Assembly (NCBI RefSeq): GCF_022394535.1
Contig: NZ_CP089414.1
Span: forward strand, 2,046,001 to 2,110,000
Reading direction: 5' to 3'
DNA length: 64,000 nucleotides
Origin: Dyella terrae
Lineage (GTDB): Bacteria > Pseudomonadota > Gammaproteobacteria > Xanthomonadales > Rhodanobacteraceae
The notes beneath the pieces are model-generated. The model was not told the DNA's origin and did not search any database. It saw only the letters and a list, made by a program, of their open reading frames with translations. Shown piece after piece: positions 51,810 to 61,384 of the stretch. Each line of letters begins with the position of its first letter. The first letter of the stretch is position 1. Both the position numbers and the translations under genes were made by a program.

Positions 51810-54638
51810 TCAGAGCTTGAAACGGACGCCGGCCATGTAGGTCTGGCCATAGAACTCACGCTGGATCGGGCGATCGGCCGCCGGACCTTCGGTGAACTTC
51901 AGGCGGGTGTTGGTGAGATTCTTGGCGTTGAAGAACACCGACCACTGGTCGTCGAAGGCATACGTCGCCCCCAGGTCCAGCGAGAAGCGCGGCTGCGACC
52001 AGACGTCGGTGGCCGACGAACTGCCGACACCGAAGATGTCCTTGCTCACGTAGTACGCGCCGATGTTCGCGCTGAAGCCGCCCAGGTCGTAGAACAGCAT
52101 GAAGTTGCCGGTATTTCGCGACGTCGACGGCAGCTGCGAGTGCTCGCCGGGACGGATCTCGCCACTGGAATCCACATAGGTGTAGTTCGCACCCACACCA
52201 AAGCCGGCCAGCCATCCAGGCAACGTAGAGAACTTCTGCTGATAGTTCAGCTCGATGCCGCGGGCGTGCGCGCTGTTGATGTTGGCGAAGGTGTACACCT
52301 TGGCCGCACCGGTAAAGCCGGCGAACAACCCGTTGTTCGGGAACGTCACGCCCTGCTCTTCTTTGTTGATGATGTAGTTGCTCAACTCCTTGTCGAACAC
52401 GCCCGCCGACGCGATGCCGCCGTTGTCGAGGTAGTACTCCAGCGACAGGTCAAAGTTGTCGCTGGTGGTGGGCTTCAGGTTGGGATTGCCCTGCGTGACG
52501 CTGTCCGACGAAGGATCGATCAGCGTCGAGGTGGTGAGCTGGTTGAAGCCCGGACGGGCAATGGTCTTGGAGTAGACCGCGCGGCCGATCAGCGACTCCG
52601 CGAACTCATAGCGGAGCTGCACCGTCGGGAAGAAATTGTTGTAACTGTGGCCCACCGAAATCGGCGTCGCGCCAGCAAACGCACCCGTGCTCGGATCGAG
52701 CAGCACTTCGTTGCCGCCATAGGCCCCCACGGTGCGCTCCCAGCGCACGCCAGCGAGAATGTCCAGCTTTTCGACTGGCTTGAACTGATACTGGCCGTAC
52801 ACGGCGTAGACACTTTCCTTGCCATTGGACGCGCCCTGCGCCTCGGCCTGCTGGTCGGCTAGCGGATTCGCCTCGGGGAACAAACCCTGGTTGTTCACGT
52901 AGAGGTCGCGCAAGCCCGCCGCATACAGGTTAGGGCCGTTCTGATAGTGCCCGTCGTAGAACGTCACTGGCTTGCCGCCGATGAACTGCGTCATCGCTAG
53001 TGCCGGGGGCACGGCGTTGAAACTCGTGATCTCGCTGTGGCGATCCTTCTTGCGCGCGCTTACGCCGAACTTGACGTTCTCGTCGCCGCCCTCGAACCAG
53101 CTGGTGGGGATGGTGACGTTGAACGCGCCGGTGTATTCCTGCGTGTGGTCGTGCTCGGTGCTGTTCTGGAAATCGGACAGCGTATAGGCCGACGGATCCA
53201 GCGGGTTGCCATTGAGCGGATTGAAACGAGGGTAACGCGGATCGCTGATGTTGTCGTAAGCCACCGTATAGGTATTGGGGTTGGCGAACGTACTGTTGTA
53301 GTCGTGCGGCTTGTTGTACGTGCCGTAGGTTGCGGCCAGCAGGTAATCGATATTGAAGTCGTGGAAATGGTTCTCGCCGCCGATGGAGGCCACGCGCGTG
53401 GCGATGGTTTCGCGCTCATCGCGCAGCGTCTTGTCGTAGGTGACGTTGGGGTCGATGAAGCCATTGGGGTTGGACGGATCGACCGTCACCGAACCCGTGC
53501 CGCCACCGAACATGTTGTAGGTCAGGCGCTGGCGGTTCACCGACTCGGTATAGCCTGCCTTGAAGTAGCGCACGTACCATCGATTGTCATCGTCAGGCTG
53601 GTAGTTCAGTTCGCCGCCGTAGCCGATGCGGCGCCGGTGGTACTGGTAACGCCGCTGCTCGAAGTCGTTCATCACCTTGTCGGGCGTACCATTGGCCTGG
53701 TCGTCCGCGTACGAGCCTTCGATGTCGTCGACGCCGCGCTTGTCTTCGTAGTACGCCAGGGTGCCGATGAAGCTGAAGGCATTGCCGGGCCCGAAGCGGC
53801 TGCCGCCGGACACCTGATAGTCCTTGATCGGCGTGTCGCGCAGGCTCTCGAGACCGGTGCCAAGCTCCAGCTCAAGGAACTGGTCCTTGCCCGGCGGTAC
53901 CTGCTTGGGCGTGATCTCGATCGTGCCGCCCAGGGCTTCGGCATCCTGGTCCGGCGTGTTGGTCTTGGTCACGGTGATGGCGCCGATCAGACCTGTAGGG
54001 ATCGAGTCGAAGGCCACCGCGCGACCACCACCCATCGGTGATGCTGGGTTGGTCGGCGGCAGACGCACGCCGTCGAAGGTGGCACCGTTGAGGTCGGCGT
54101 CCAAGCCGCGGATATTGATGAAGCGCCCCTCGCCCGTGTCGCTTTCCAGCGAAATACCGGGAATACGGCGCACAGCCTCGGCTGCATTCACGTCGGGCAG
54201 CTTGCGGATCTCGGTGGCGGGCTGCACGTTCACCAGGTTGGGCGCCTCCTGCTGGATGCTGCGCGCCATGTCCAGCGGCGTGGTCTGTGCCGTCACCTTC
54301 AACGCCTGCAGTGTCTTCGCAGCGCTACCCAGTTCCACATCCTGCTCAATCGTCTGACCGGCGTGCAGCATCACCTGCCGTTGCACGGGCGACTGCCCGT
54401 CGGCGCTGACCACCAGGTTGTAGTTGCCGGGCTCGACACCTTCCAGCTCGTACGTGCCGTCTTTCCCGGTCACCACGCTGCGGTTCAGTTCGCTCAGCGC
54501 CACCTGTGCGCCGGCCACCGGATGATGGTCGTTTTCAATGATGCCTTTGAGGGAGGCGAAGCCAGCCGCGTGAGCCATGCTCGCACCGGTCAATGCAGCG
54601 ACGCCCACAAGAATGCTGCCTGCACGTTTTGCTGCCAT
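51810..54638 (-). CDS. TonB-dependent receptor with N-terminal carboxypeptidase-regulatory-like domain
   Basis: This 942-residue receptor has a signal peptide (ending MAHAA) and an N-terminal CarboxypepD-reg-like domain (about 28-105; GKDGTYELEGVEPGNYNLVV). A TonB-box-like LQALKVTAQ, a plug (AVRRIPGISLESDTGEGRFINIRGLD) and a long barrel ending AGVRFKL follow. The regulatory domain is seen in the large polymer- or peptide-linked receptor group rather than in classic siderophore receptors. AAGGG lies 8 nt before the ATG at 54638. The divergent two-component genes at 54835 probably control it. Confidence 0.9.
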   Translation of the reverse strand: MAAKRAGSILVGVAALTGASMAHAAGFASLKGIIENDHHPVAGAQVALSELNRSVVTGKDGTYELEGVEPGNYNLVVSADGQSPVQRQVMLHAGQTIEQDVELGSAAKTLQALKVTAQTTPLDMARSIQQEAPNLVNVQPATEIRKLPDVNAAEAVRRIPGISLESDTGEGRFINIRGLDADLNGATFDGVRLPPTNPASPMGGGRAVAFDSIPTGLIGAITVTKTNTPDQDAEALGGTIEITPKQVPPGKDQFLELELGTGLESLRDTPIKDYQVSGGSRFGPGNAFSFIGTLAYYEDKRGVDDIEGSYADDQANGTPDKVMNDFEQRRYQYHRRRIGYGGELNYQPDDDNRWYVRYFKAGYTESVNRQRLTYNMFGGGTGSVTVDPSNPNGFIDPNVTYDKTLRDERETIATRVASIGGENHFHDFNIDYLLAATYGTYNKPHDYNSTFANPNTYTVAYDNISDPRYPRFNPLNGNPLDPSAYTLSDFQNSTEHDHTQEYTGAFNVTIPTSWFEGGDENVKFGVSARKKDRHSEITSFNAVPPALAMTQFIGGKPVTFYDGHYQNGPNLYAAGLRDLYVNNQGLFPEANPLADQQAEAQGASNGKESVYAVYGQYQFKPVEKLDILAGVRWERTVGAYGGNEVLLDPSTGAFAGATPISVGHSYNNFFPTVQLRYEFAESLIGRAVYSKTIARPGFNQLTTSTLIDPSSDSVTQGNPNLKPTTSDNFDLSLEYYLDNGGIASAGVFDKELSNYIINKEEQGVTFPNNGLFAGFTGAAKVYTFANINSAHARGIELNYQQKFSTLPGWLAGFGVGANYTYVDSSGEIRPGEHSQLPSTSRNTGNFMLFYDLGGFSANIGAYYVSKDIFGVGSSSATDVWSQPRFSLDLGATYAFDDQWSVFFNAKNLTNTRLKFTEGPAADRPIQREFYGQTYMAGVRFKL

Positions 54639-54754
54639 GAGTGAACCCTTGGATGAATGAATGCCCGGACGGTCTTGCGCCACGCTGTCGAGCGACAAGC
54701 GCGCTGTCATCCAACAGACACTAAGGAACTGCTATGACTAGCAAGATGCAGGGG

Positions 54755-54772
54755 CCTTACCTATCGGTAAGG
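54755..54772. promoter_or_regulatory. Palindrome between the divergent TonB receptor and response regulator
   Basis: CCTTACC (54755-54761) and GGTAAGG (54766-54772) form a perfect inverted repeat with spacer TATC. It lies 117 bp from the receptor ATG and 63 bp from the regulator ATG, and no T tract makes it a terminator. It is a candidate operator for the adjacent OmpR-type regulator, although OmpR-family sites are more often direct repeats. Confidence 0.45.
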
Positions 54773-54834
54773 AACCGCGTGACGTGGTTCGCGTTCGCAG
54801 CCACATGCACAGGCAAGCCATTGGAACGATGCCC

Positions 54835-55512
54835 ATGAGAATCCTTATCGTGGAAGATGACCGCGAGACCGCCGCGCACATCGCCGCCGGCCTCCACGCC
54901 AGCGCCACGCACATCGACAGCGCGCATGACGGTTATGCGGGCCTCACCATGGCTGCGCGCGAACGCTATGACGTGATCATTGTCGACCGCATGCTGCCCC
55001 GCCTCGACGGCGTATCGATGGTGCGAGAGTTGCGCCATGCCGGCCGTGAAACGCCGGTGCTCATGGTCTCCGCACTGGGGGAAGTGAACGATCGCGTCGA
55101 AGGCCTCAACGCCGGTGCCGACGACTACCTGACCAAGCCTTTCGCCATGATCGAACTGCGTGCCCGCTTCGCCGCGCTGTCGCGCAGGCCGCATATGACG
55201 GACCATGCGACGCTACTACGTGCCGCCGATCTCGAACTTGACCGCATCACGCGCGAGGTACGGCGTGCGGGCCAGCCACTCGAATTGCAGCCCAGGGAAT
55301 TTCGCCTGCTGGAATACCTGATGATGCACCAGGGCCGCGTGGTGACACGCAGCATGCTGCTCGAACATGTATGGGAGTTCCACTTCGATCCGCAGACCAG
55401 TGTGATCGAGACGCACATCAGCCGCTTGCGCAACAAGATCGATCGCGACTTCGAGCGGGAGTTGCTGCATACCGTGCGCGGCGCCGGGTATTGCCTGCGT
55501 GTCGAGGATTAA
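54835..55512 (+). CDS. OmpR-family response regulator
   Basis: This 225-residue regulator has acidic residues E7-D8-D9, phospho-acceptor D51 (VDRMLPRLDG), K101 (DDYLTKPF), and a winged-helix effector domain (LQPREFRLLEYLMMHQG, THISRLRNKI, VRGAGYCLR). I use the ATG at 54835, 8 nt after GGAA. Its 3' end overlaps the kinase gene, whose GTG start is at 55499. It lies divergent from the TonB receptor and propeller genes, which it probably controls. Confidence 0.92.
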   Translation: MRILIVEDDRETAAHIAAGLHASATHIDSAHDGYAGLTMAARERYDVIIVDRMLPRLDGVSMVRELRHAGRETPVLMVSALGEVNDRVEGLNAGADDYLTKPFAMIELRARFAALSRRPHMTDHATLLRAADLELDRITREVRRAGQPLELQPREFRLLEYLMMHQGRVVTRSMLLEHVWEFHFDPQTSVIETHISRLRNKIDRDFERELLHTVRGAGYCLRVED

Positions 55513-56857
55513 CCCCTTACGTACCGCCGCGTTCCGCATGACGCTGATCCAGGCATCGTTGTTCGCGGTATTGGTGGCCGCCCTGCTCGGGATCGCATGG
55601 TGGAGCGTCAGCGACTATGCCGAGGCTCAGCTGCGCGCCAACGTCAAGACCGACATGGCCAGCCTGCTTCAGGCGGCGGCAGATCGCACGCTGGACATGC
55701 AGATCCGCCAGCGCGTGGCTGTCATGCCGGTGGGACCGGACTATTACCTGCTCGCCGATGCCGCTGGCAACCGCATCGCCGGCAATCTGCGTTACCACCC
55801 GAGCGTTGCCGGCTGGCAGACGGTACCTCTCCAGGGCGCCTTGGGCAAAGACAACAGCGACGCCGACGAAGTACATCTCTACGCAACGCGCCTGCCCGAT
55901 GGCCGCTGGCTGGTTGCCGGTAGCGACAACCGCAGCGTGGTGGAGCTGAGCGAGTTGCTGAGTCGCCGCTTCCTGGAGATCGGCATTTCCGCGTTGCTGC
56001 TCGTGCTCCTGACCGGCGGCATCAGCGGCTGGCTCTACATGCGCCGCATCGATGCACTGGGCGAGCTTGCCGAGCGCGCACTGGAGGGCGAAGCGGATTT
56101 CGTCATCGCACGCTCCGGCAAGAATGACGAATTCGACCGGCTGGCCAATCGCTTCCATCGCATGCTCACCCGCATGCACGTGCTGATGGACGGGATGCGC
56201 CAGGTGTCCAACGACATCGCCCACGACCTGCGCACGCCGCTGATGCGCATGCGCCAGCGCCTGGAGTCCGGCAGTAACCCTCACGCCAACGAAATGGGGC
56301 TGCGCGACAGCCTGCAACGCGCGCTTACCGAGGTGGACGATCTGCTGGCCACCTTCCGCGCGTTGTTGCGCATCGCCAGCGTGGAGTCCCGCCAACGCCG
56401 CTCGGGGTTCGACGAACTCGACCTGTCCGCACTGTTCGACGCACTGGCGGAAACCTACCGGCCCGTCGCCGAAGACCTCGGCCAGCAACTGTCGGCGAAT
56501 ATCGAAGCGGGGCGACGCCTGCGCGGCGACCAGGCGCTGCTGACCCAGATGCTGGCCAATCTGATCGAGAACGCGCTGCACCACACCCCGGCGGGTTCAC
56601 GCATCCATCTGGACCTGCAGAGCAGCGCTGATCGCCTCATCGGCCGCGTCACCGACTCGGGCTCCGGCATTCCCGTCGCGGACCGCGAACGCGTGCTGCG
56701 GCGCTTCGTGCGCCTGGACAGCAGTCGCAGTACCCCAGGCAGTGGCCTGGGCCTGGCGCTGGTCAGTGCCGTCGCTGACCTGCATGGAATACAGCTTTCG
56801 CTGCGCGATGCGGATCCAGGGCTGACGGTGGAGCTGGACTTCCCTCTCGCCGCCTGA
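55499..56857 (+). CDS. Sensor histidine kinase
   Basis: This 452-residue kinase has transmembrane helices near 12-34 and 160-180, a periplasmic domain of about 120 residues and a HAMP segment. The HisKA phospho-acceptor is H242 (NDIAHDLRTPLMR), and the ATPase has NLIENALHH, VTDSGSGIP and GSGLGLALV. The GTG start overlaps the regulator gene by 14 bp, indicating coupled translation. The ligand is unknown. The next gene is convergent, 42 bp away. Confidence 0.92.
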   Translation: MSRINPLRTAAFRMTLIQASLFAVLVAALLGIAWWSVSDYAEAQLRANVKTDMASLLQAAADRTLDMQIRQRVAVMPVGPDYYLLADAAGNRIAGNLRYHPSVAGWQTVPLQGALGKDNSDADEVHLYATRLPDGRWLVAGSDNRSVVELSELLSRRFLEIGISALLLVLLTGGISGWLYMRRIDALGELAERALEGEADFVIARSGKNDEFDRLANRFHRMLTRMHVLMDGMRQVSNDIAHDLRTPLMRMRQRLESGSNPHANEMGLRDSLQRALTEVDDLLATFRALLRIASVESRQRRSGFDELDLSALFDALAETYRPVAEDLGQQLSANIEAGRRLRGDQALLTQMLANLIENALHHTPAGSRIHLDLQSSADRLIGRVTDSGSGIPVADRERVLRRFVRLDSSRSTPGSGLGLALVSAVADLHGIQLSLRDADPGLTVELDFPLAA

Positions 56858-56899
56858 GCAGCGCGGGCCAATTGCAGCGCCATGCGCTGCGCGTACCGT

Positions 56900-58300
56900 T
56901 CAACGCGCCGCCGCGCGACGCGCCGCTGGCAGGCCGGCCAGTGCCAGCAGGGCAAAACTGCCGAACAGCCAGGGAACGGCGCGGCGTGCGCCTTCCAGAC
57001 CACCCGGATCACTCAAACCTGCGGCATTGACGATGAGACCAGCCATCGCCGCACCCAACGCCATCGCATACAACTGCACCGTGGAAATGGAGGCGGAAGC
57101 GAGTGCGCCGTCCTCGGCGGGCACGCTGGACAGCAGGCTGCTCAGCAAATGCGGCCAGGCCAGGCCGATGCCAAGACCCACGCCCGCCATCGCCATGCAC
57201 AGCAGTGCCAGCCCGATGCCATCGGCAAAGCCCTGCGTCTGTCGCAACATCAGGCCAAGCCATACGAGCGCCAAGGCCATCAACCATGGGCCGCTGCGCA
57301 TGGCCCAGGCCGCGAAGCGCGCGCCACGTCCGGCGCTGATCATGGATCCAAAGCTCCACCCTCCCGCCATCACCGCGGTGAGATAGCCGGCCGCCAGCGG
57401 CCCGTGCCCGTGCACGACCTGCAGGAAATACGGCACAAAGATCTCGGCGTTACTGCCAATCACCAGCGCGGCCATGACCGCGTAGATCGCGCGAAGCCGG
57501 GATGGCTGGTAGGCCAGCGCAGGCAGCAGGCGCAACGAAGCGCGCCGATCCAGCCACGCAATGGGCGCCGCCAGCAACAAGCCAGCGGCGACACCCAGCA
57601 CCTGCCACATAGCAGCATGGCTGAGGCTGGCCAACGAAATGACCAGCGCCGATAACGTCAGCAACAGCAGGCGCAGGCCAGGCAAGCGGAACGGCTCGTC
57701 GCTGCGCGCGCCGGCCGGCAGCCAGCGAATCACCACCACAGCCAGCACGGCGGCCACAGGCAGCAGCGACCAGAAGGCATCGCGCCAGTGGCCCCACTGC
57801 GCAAAGACGCCACCAATGGCCGGGCCGGACAAGGTGGCAATGCCCCACATCGCCGACACCAGGCCCATCGCCCGCGGCCACAACCCTGGCTCGAACACTT
57901 CGCGAATCAACACGTAAGCGAGCGACACCAGTACGCCGCCGCCAAGACCCTGCAACGTACGCCCGGCCAGAAGCGTCGGCATGTCACCCGCCATGGCGCA
58001 AATGACCGTACCCAGCACGAACGCCATCAACGACGACAGGTAGGCGTTTTTGCTACCCCATCGCCGCGCCAGCGGAGCGGCAGCGCTTGCGCCAACGATG
58101 GATGCGATCACGAACAGCGTGGTGTTCCACGCGTAGTACGCCATGCCGCCGATCTCGGCCACGGTGGATGGCATCAGCGTGGTAACCATGTAGATGTTGA
58201 TGGCGTGCAATGCGGTGCCGCCGGCCAGCGCCAGGCAACGCGTGCCGTTGCGGCCGCTGAGCAATTCGCGCCAACTGGGAGATGTGGCGATGGTGGACAT
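56900..58300 (-). CDS. MFS transporter (drug/metabolite exporter)
   Basis: The ATG at 58300 gives a 466-residue protein with about 14 hydrophobic stretches. Markers include PLARRWGSKNAYLSS (motif A loop), GRTLQGLGGGVLVSLAYVLI and GIATLSGPAIGGVFAQWG (exporter-type motif C). The SIVGASAAAPLARRW and YAVMAALVIGSNAEIF segments fit DHA2-like exporters. It is divergent from a four-cysteine HTH regulator across a palindromic operator, so it is probably repressed by that protein. Confidence 0.9.
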   Translation of the reverse strand: MSTIATSPSWRELLSGRNGTRCLALAGGTALHAINIYMVTTLMPSTVAEIGGMAYYAWNTTLFVIASIVGASAAAPLARRWGSKNAYLSSLMAFVLGTVICAMAGDMPTLLAGRTLQGLGGGVLVSLAYVLIREVFEPGLWPRAMGLVSAMWGIATLSGPAIGGVFAQWGHWRDAFWSLLPVAAVLAVVVIRWLPAGARSDEPFRLPGLRLLLLTLSALVISLASLSHAAMWQVLGVAAGLLLAAPIAWLDRRASLRLLPALAYQPSRLRAIYAVMAALVIGSNAEIFVPYFLQVVHGHGPLAAGYLTAVMAGGWSFGSMISAGRGARFAAWAMRSGPWLMALALVWLGLMLRQTQGFADGIGLALLCMAMAGVGLGIGLAWPHLLSSLLSSVPAEDGALASASISTVQLYAMALGAAMAGLIVNAAGLSDPGGLEGARRAVPWLFGSFALLALAGLPAARRAAAR

Positions 58301-58329
58301 GAAACCTCGACAGTGCGCGCACGCGCGCC

Positions 58330-58357
58330 TAATATCCAAGAATGTCCTTGCATATTA
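58330..58357. promoter_or_regulatory. Palindromic operator between MFS exporter and HTH regulator
   Basis: TAATATCCAAG (58330-58340) is an inverted repeat of CTTGCATATTA (58347-58357), 10 of 11 positions matching, with a 6-bp spacer. It lies 30 bp upstream of the exporter ATG and 27 bp upstream of the regulator ATG, the natural place for a regulator that controls both genes. Confidence 0.65.
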
Positions 58358-58383
58358 GTCGAGACGGTCGGAATTAAACAAGA

Positions 58384-59025
58384 ATGAACTTGGAAAATAG
58401 ATCCGAGGCCACAGCCGAACGCATCCTGTTCCAGCTCAAGACCGTCGGCCCGCAAGGCACTGCGGCGCTGGCCGATGACCTGGGTCTAACCACGGAAGCC
58501 GTGCGCCAGCAGGTGCAGAAATTAGCGGAAGCAGGCCTGATCGCCGGCGAAGCCGAGCGCGGCAGTGGCGCCGGGCGTCCGCGCCAATGTTGGGCACTGA
58601 CCCAAGCCGGGCACGCACGCTTCCCGGATACCCACGCACAACTGGCGGTCGAGCTGATCGATTCCATGCGCACACTGTTCGGTGACGCGGGCGTCGACCG
58701 CCTGATCGACGCCCGCCGCGACGACAGCCGGCGCCATTACATCGATCATCTGGGCAGCGCACGCACCACCGGCGAACGCGTTCGGCGCTTGGCCGAACTG
58801 CGCGAACGCGAAGGCTACATGGCGCGAGCGGAGCGCGACGGCCGCGACTGGCTGCTCATCGAGGACCACTGCCCCATCTGCGCGGCGGCCCGCGCGTGCC
58901 AGGGCTTTTGCCGCAGCGAGCTGATGTTGTTCCAGGATGTGCTCGGCCCGGAAGTGCAGGTCACACGTGAACAGCATCTGCTGACGGGTGGACGACGCTG
59001 CACCTACCGCATCACCCGCCGCTGA
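58384..59025 (+). CDS. HTH transcriptional regulator with a C-terminal four-cysteine (Fe-S type) motif
   Basis: This 213-residue protein has an N-terminal winged HTH (ALADDLGLTTEAVRQQVQKL), a wing GSGAGRPRQCW and a C-terminal domain with C163-x2-C166-x5-C172-x3-C176 (HCPICAAARACQGFC). This arrangement is like SufR-type regulators, which bind a [4Fe-4S] cluster, though the spacing differs from classic cyanobacterial SufR. It probably senses iron-sulfur status, redox or a reactive compound and controls the divergent MFS exporter through the palindrome at 58330-58357. No suf genes are visible nearby. Confidence 0.87.
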   Translation: MNLENRSEATAERILFQLKTVGPQGTAALADDLGLTTEAVRQQVQKLAEAGLIAGEAERGSGAGRPRQCWALTQAGHARFPDTHAQLAVELIDSMRTLFGDAGVDRLIDARRDDSRRHYIDHLGSARTTGERVRRLAELREREGYMARAERDGRDWLLIEDHCPICAAARACQGFCRSELMLFQDVLGPEVQVTREQHLLTGGRRCTYRITRR

Positions 59026-59169
59026 AGCCGTCGGTCGCCCCGCCATCGCGCCGCACAATGACCTTCGACACTGTCGGCTGACTGACGTCGCTCCCTAGCC
59101 TCAGCATCGGGGCCACGTGTCCCGTGTATACGACCGGATGCGCACAGCGCGTCCCTATTGGGAGATTCC

Positions 59170-61209
59170 ATGAAGAACCGCATTGTGAAACCGCTCGCGC
59201 TTGCCGTGGGCCTGAGCCTGTGCACCGCTGCACTGGCCGCCCCCTCCGGCTCCTTCGACGTGAAGGAACTGGACACCGGCAAGAACGTCTGTAACGACTT
59301 CAACGGCTTCGTCAATGCGAAATGGCTCGCCGCCAACCCGATTCCCGCCGACCGCACACGCTGGGGTTCGTTCGATGCGTTGCGCGAAGACAGCCTGAAT
59401 GTGCAGCACGGCATCGTGGATAAAGCCGCCAAGGATGCCGCGACCGCCAAACCCGGCTCTATCGAGCAGAAGATTGGCTACTTCTATGCCTCGGGCATGG
59501 ATGAAGCTGCCATCGAGAAGGCGGGCTTTGATCCCATCAAGCCCGAACTGGCACGCATCGACGGCCTGAAGAGCGGCAAGGACATCGCAAGCTACATCAC
59601 GGAAAACTACGCCAAGGGCAACCCGGTGGCGTTCCGTTTGTATGGCAACGCGGACTTCAAGGATTCCAGCCGCCAGATTGCCTACGCCAACCAGGGTGGC
59701 CTGGGCTTGCCAACCGCCGACTACTACAGCAAGCCGGATTTCGAAAAGATCCGCACCGAATACGTGGCGCACATCGCCCGCACGCTGCAACTGGTCGGCG
59801 TGAGCGACGCGGATGCGCAGAAGCAGGCCAAGACCGTGATGGCGCTGGAAACCCGTCTCGCTGCTGCCTCACTGGTGCCCACCGAACTGCGCCAGCCGGA
59901 AAATCGCTACCACTACATCAGCATCACCGATGCCGACAAAGTAACGCCGCACTTCGAATGGGCTGCGTTCTTCAAGGCCCAGGGTGCCGATGTGAAGGAC
60001 GGCTTCTCGTTGTCACAGCCGAAATTCTTCGCCGAGTTCGACAAGATGCTGGCCGACGTCCCGGTGAACGACTGGCAGGCCTACCTGCGCTTCCACGCCA
60101 TCGACGCGGCGTCACCGTACCTGTCCAAGCCATTCCAACAGGAAGATTTCGCCTTCAACGCGCAAACGCTCAACGGCCAGAAGGAAATGAAGTCACGCTG
60201 GAAGCGCACGCTGGACAGCGTAGAAGGCGGCATGGGCATGGCATTGGGCCAGCTCTATGTGACACAGACCTTCTCACCGGAATCGAAAGCGCGTGCTGAA
60301 CAATTGGTCGGCGATCTGCGCGCCGCCTACAAGACGCGCATCGAAAACTTGCCATGGATGAGCGACGCCACCAAGAAGAAAGCGCTGGAGAAGTGGGCCA
60401 CCTTCACGCCCAAGATCGGCTACCCGGACAAGTGGCGTGACTGGAGCGGCCTGACCATCAAGTCCGACAGCAGCTACTTCGAGAATGTGCAGGCCGCCGA
60501 CCAGTTCAACTACGCCTACATGATCGGCAAGATCGGCAAGCCGGTGGACCGCACCGAATGGGGCATGACGCCGCAAACGGTGAACGCGTATTACAACTCG
60601 CTGAAGAATGAGATCGTGTTCCCCGCCGCCATCCTGCAGTCGCCGTTCTTCGACGCCAAGGCGGATGATGCACTCAACTACGGCGGCATCGGCGCGGTAA
60701 TCGGCCATGAGATGGGCCACGGCTACGACGACCAGGGCAGCAAGTTCGATGCGCAGGGCAACAACGTGAACTGGTGGACCGACGAAGATCGCAAGGCTTT
60801 CGAAGCGCGCACCGATCTGCTCGCCGACCAGTTCAACCACTACGAAGCGCTGCCTGGCAAGTTCGTCAACGGCAAGCTGACCATGGGCGAGAACATCGGT
60901 GACCTCGGTGGCCTCAACGCCGCGTACGACGCGTTGCAGATGGCGCTCGCCCGCAACCCGGCCGAAGCGAAGAAGAAGATCGACGGCTACACGCAGGACC
61001 AGCGCTTCTTCCTCAATTGGGCGCGCGTATGGCGCGGAAGCATCCGTCCAGAGGCACAACTCACCTTGCTCAACACCGATCCGCACGCACCGGCGCAGTT
61101 CCGCGCCATTGGTGCACCCTCGAATATGCTGGCGTTCGCGCAGGCATTCCAATGCAAGGCCGGTGACACCATGGTCCGCCCGGCCGATAAGCAAGTGAAG
61201 ATCTGGTAA
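59170..61209 (+). CDS. M13 family metallopeptidase (neprilysin/PepO-like), complete
   Basis: This 679-residue secreted zinc oligopeptidase has a signal peptide ending ALAAP. The zinc motif is H513-E-M-G-H517, and the third ligand is E574 in GENIGDLGG, with the C-terminal CKAGDTMVRP typical of M13. GGGAG lies 6 nt before the ATG at 59170; a TTG at 59158 is less likely. It is a close paralogue of the truncated gene at the left window edge, in the same orientation. A strong terminator follows. Confidence 0.96.
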   Translation: MKNRIVKPLALAVGLSLCTAALAAPSGSFDVKELDTGKNVCNDFNGFVNAKWLAANPIPADRTRWGSFDALREDSLNVQHGIVDKAAKDAATAKPGSIEQKIGYFYASGMDEAAIEKAGFDPIKPELARIDGLKSGKDIASYITENYAKGNPVAFRLYGNADFKDSSRQIAYANQGGLGLPTADYYSKPDFEKIRTEYVAHIARTLQLVGVSDADAQKQAKTVMALETRLAAASLVPTELRQPENRYHYISITDADKVTPHFEWAAFFKAQGADVKDGFSLSQPKFFAEFDKMLADVPVNDWQAYLRFHAIDAASPYLSKPFQQEDFAFNAQTLNGQKEMKSRWKRTLDSVEGGMGMALGQLYVTQTFSPESKARAEQLVGDLRAAYKTRIENLPWMSDATKKKALEKWATFTPKIGYPDKWRDWSGLTIKSDSSYFENVQAADQFNYAYMIGKIGKPVDRTEWGMTPQTVNAYYNSLKNEIVFPAAILQSPFFDAKADDALNYGGIGAVIGHEMGHGYDDQGSKFDAQGNNVNWWTDEDRKAFEARTDLLADQFNHYEALPGKFVNGKLTMGENIGDLGGLNAAYDALQMALARNPAEAKKKIDGYTQDQRFFLNWARVWRGSIRPEAQLTLLNTDPHAPAQFRAIGAPSNMLAFAQAFQCKAGDTMVRPADKQVKIW

Positions 61210-61233
61210 CCATCGTTACCGATCGTCTGAAAC

Positions 61234-61269
61234 AAAACGCCGCGGTCATACCGCGGCGTTTTGTTTTCT
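61234..61269 (+). terminator. Strong Rho-independent terminator after the M13 gene
   Basis: A 13-bp perfect stem (61234-61246 with 61250-61262, loop CAT) is followed by GTTTT. Because the stem itself begins with AAAA, it can work in both directions. Confidence 0.9.
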
Positions 61270-61384
61270 GCGTAAAGCGTGGCTCGCCAATCATGCCCAG
61301 CCAGCCGCATTTGGAGTGAGCTCACGAGGCACCGATCATCCCTCGCTCGTGAGAGCGATGCGTCGCAGTAACAAAGGTTGGCAA

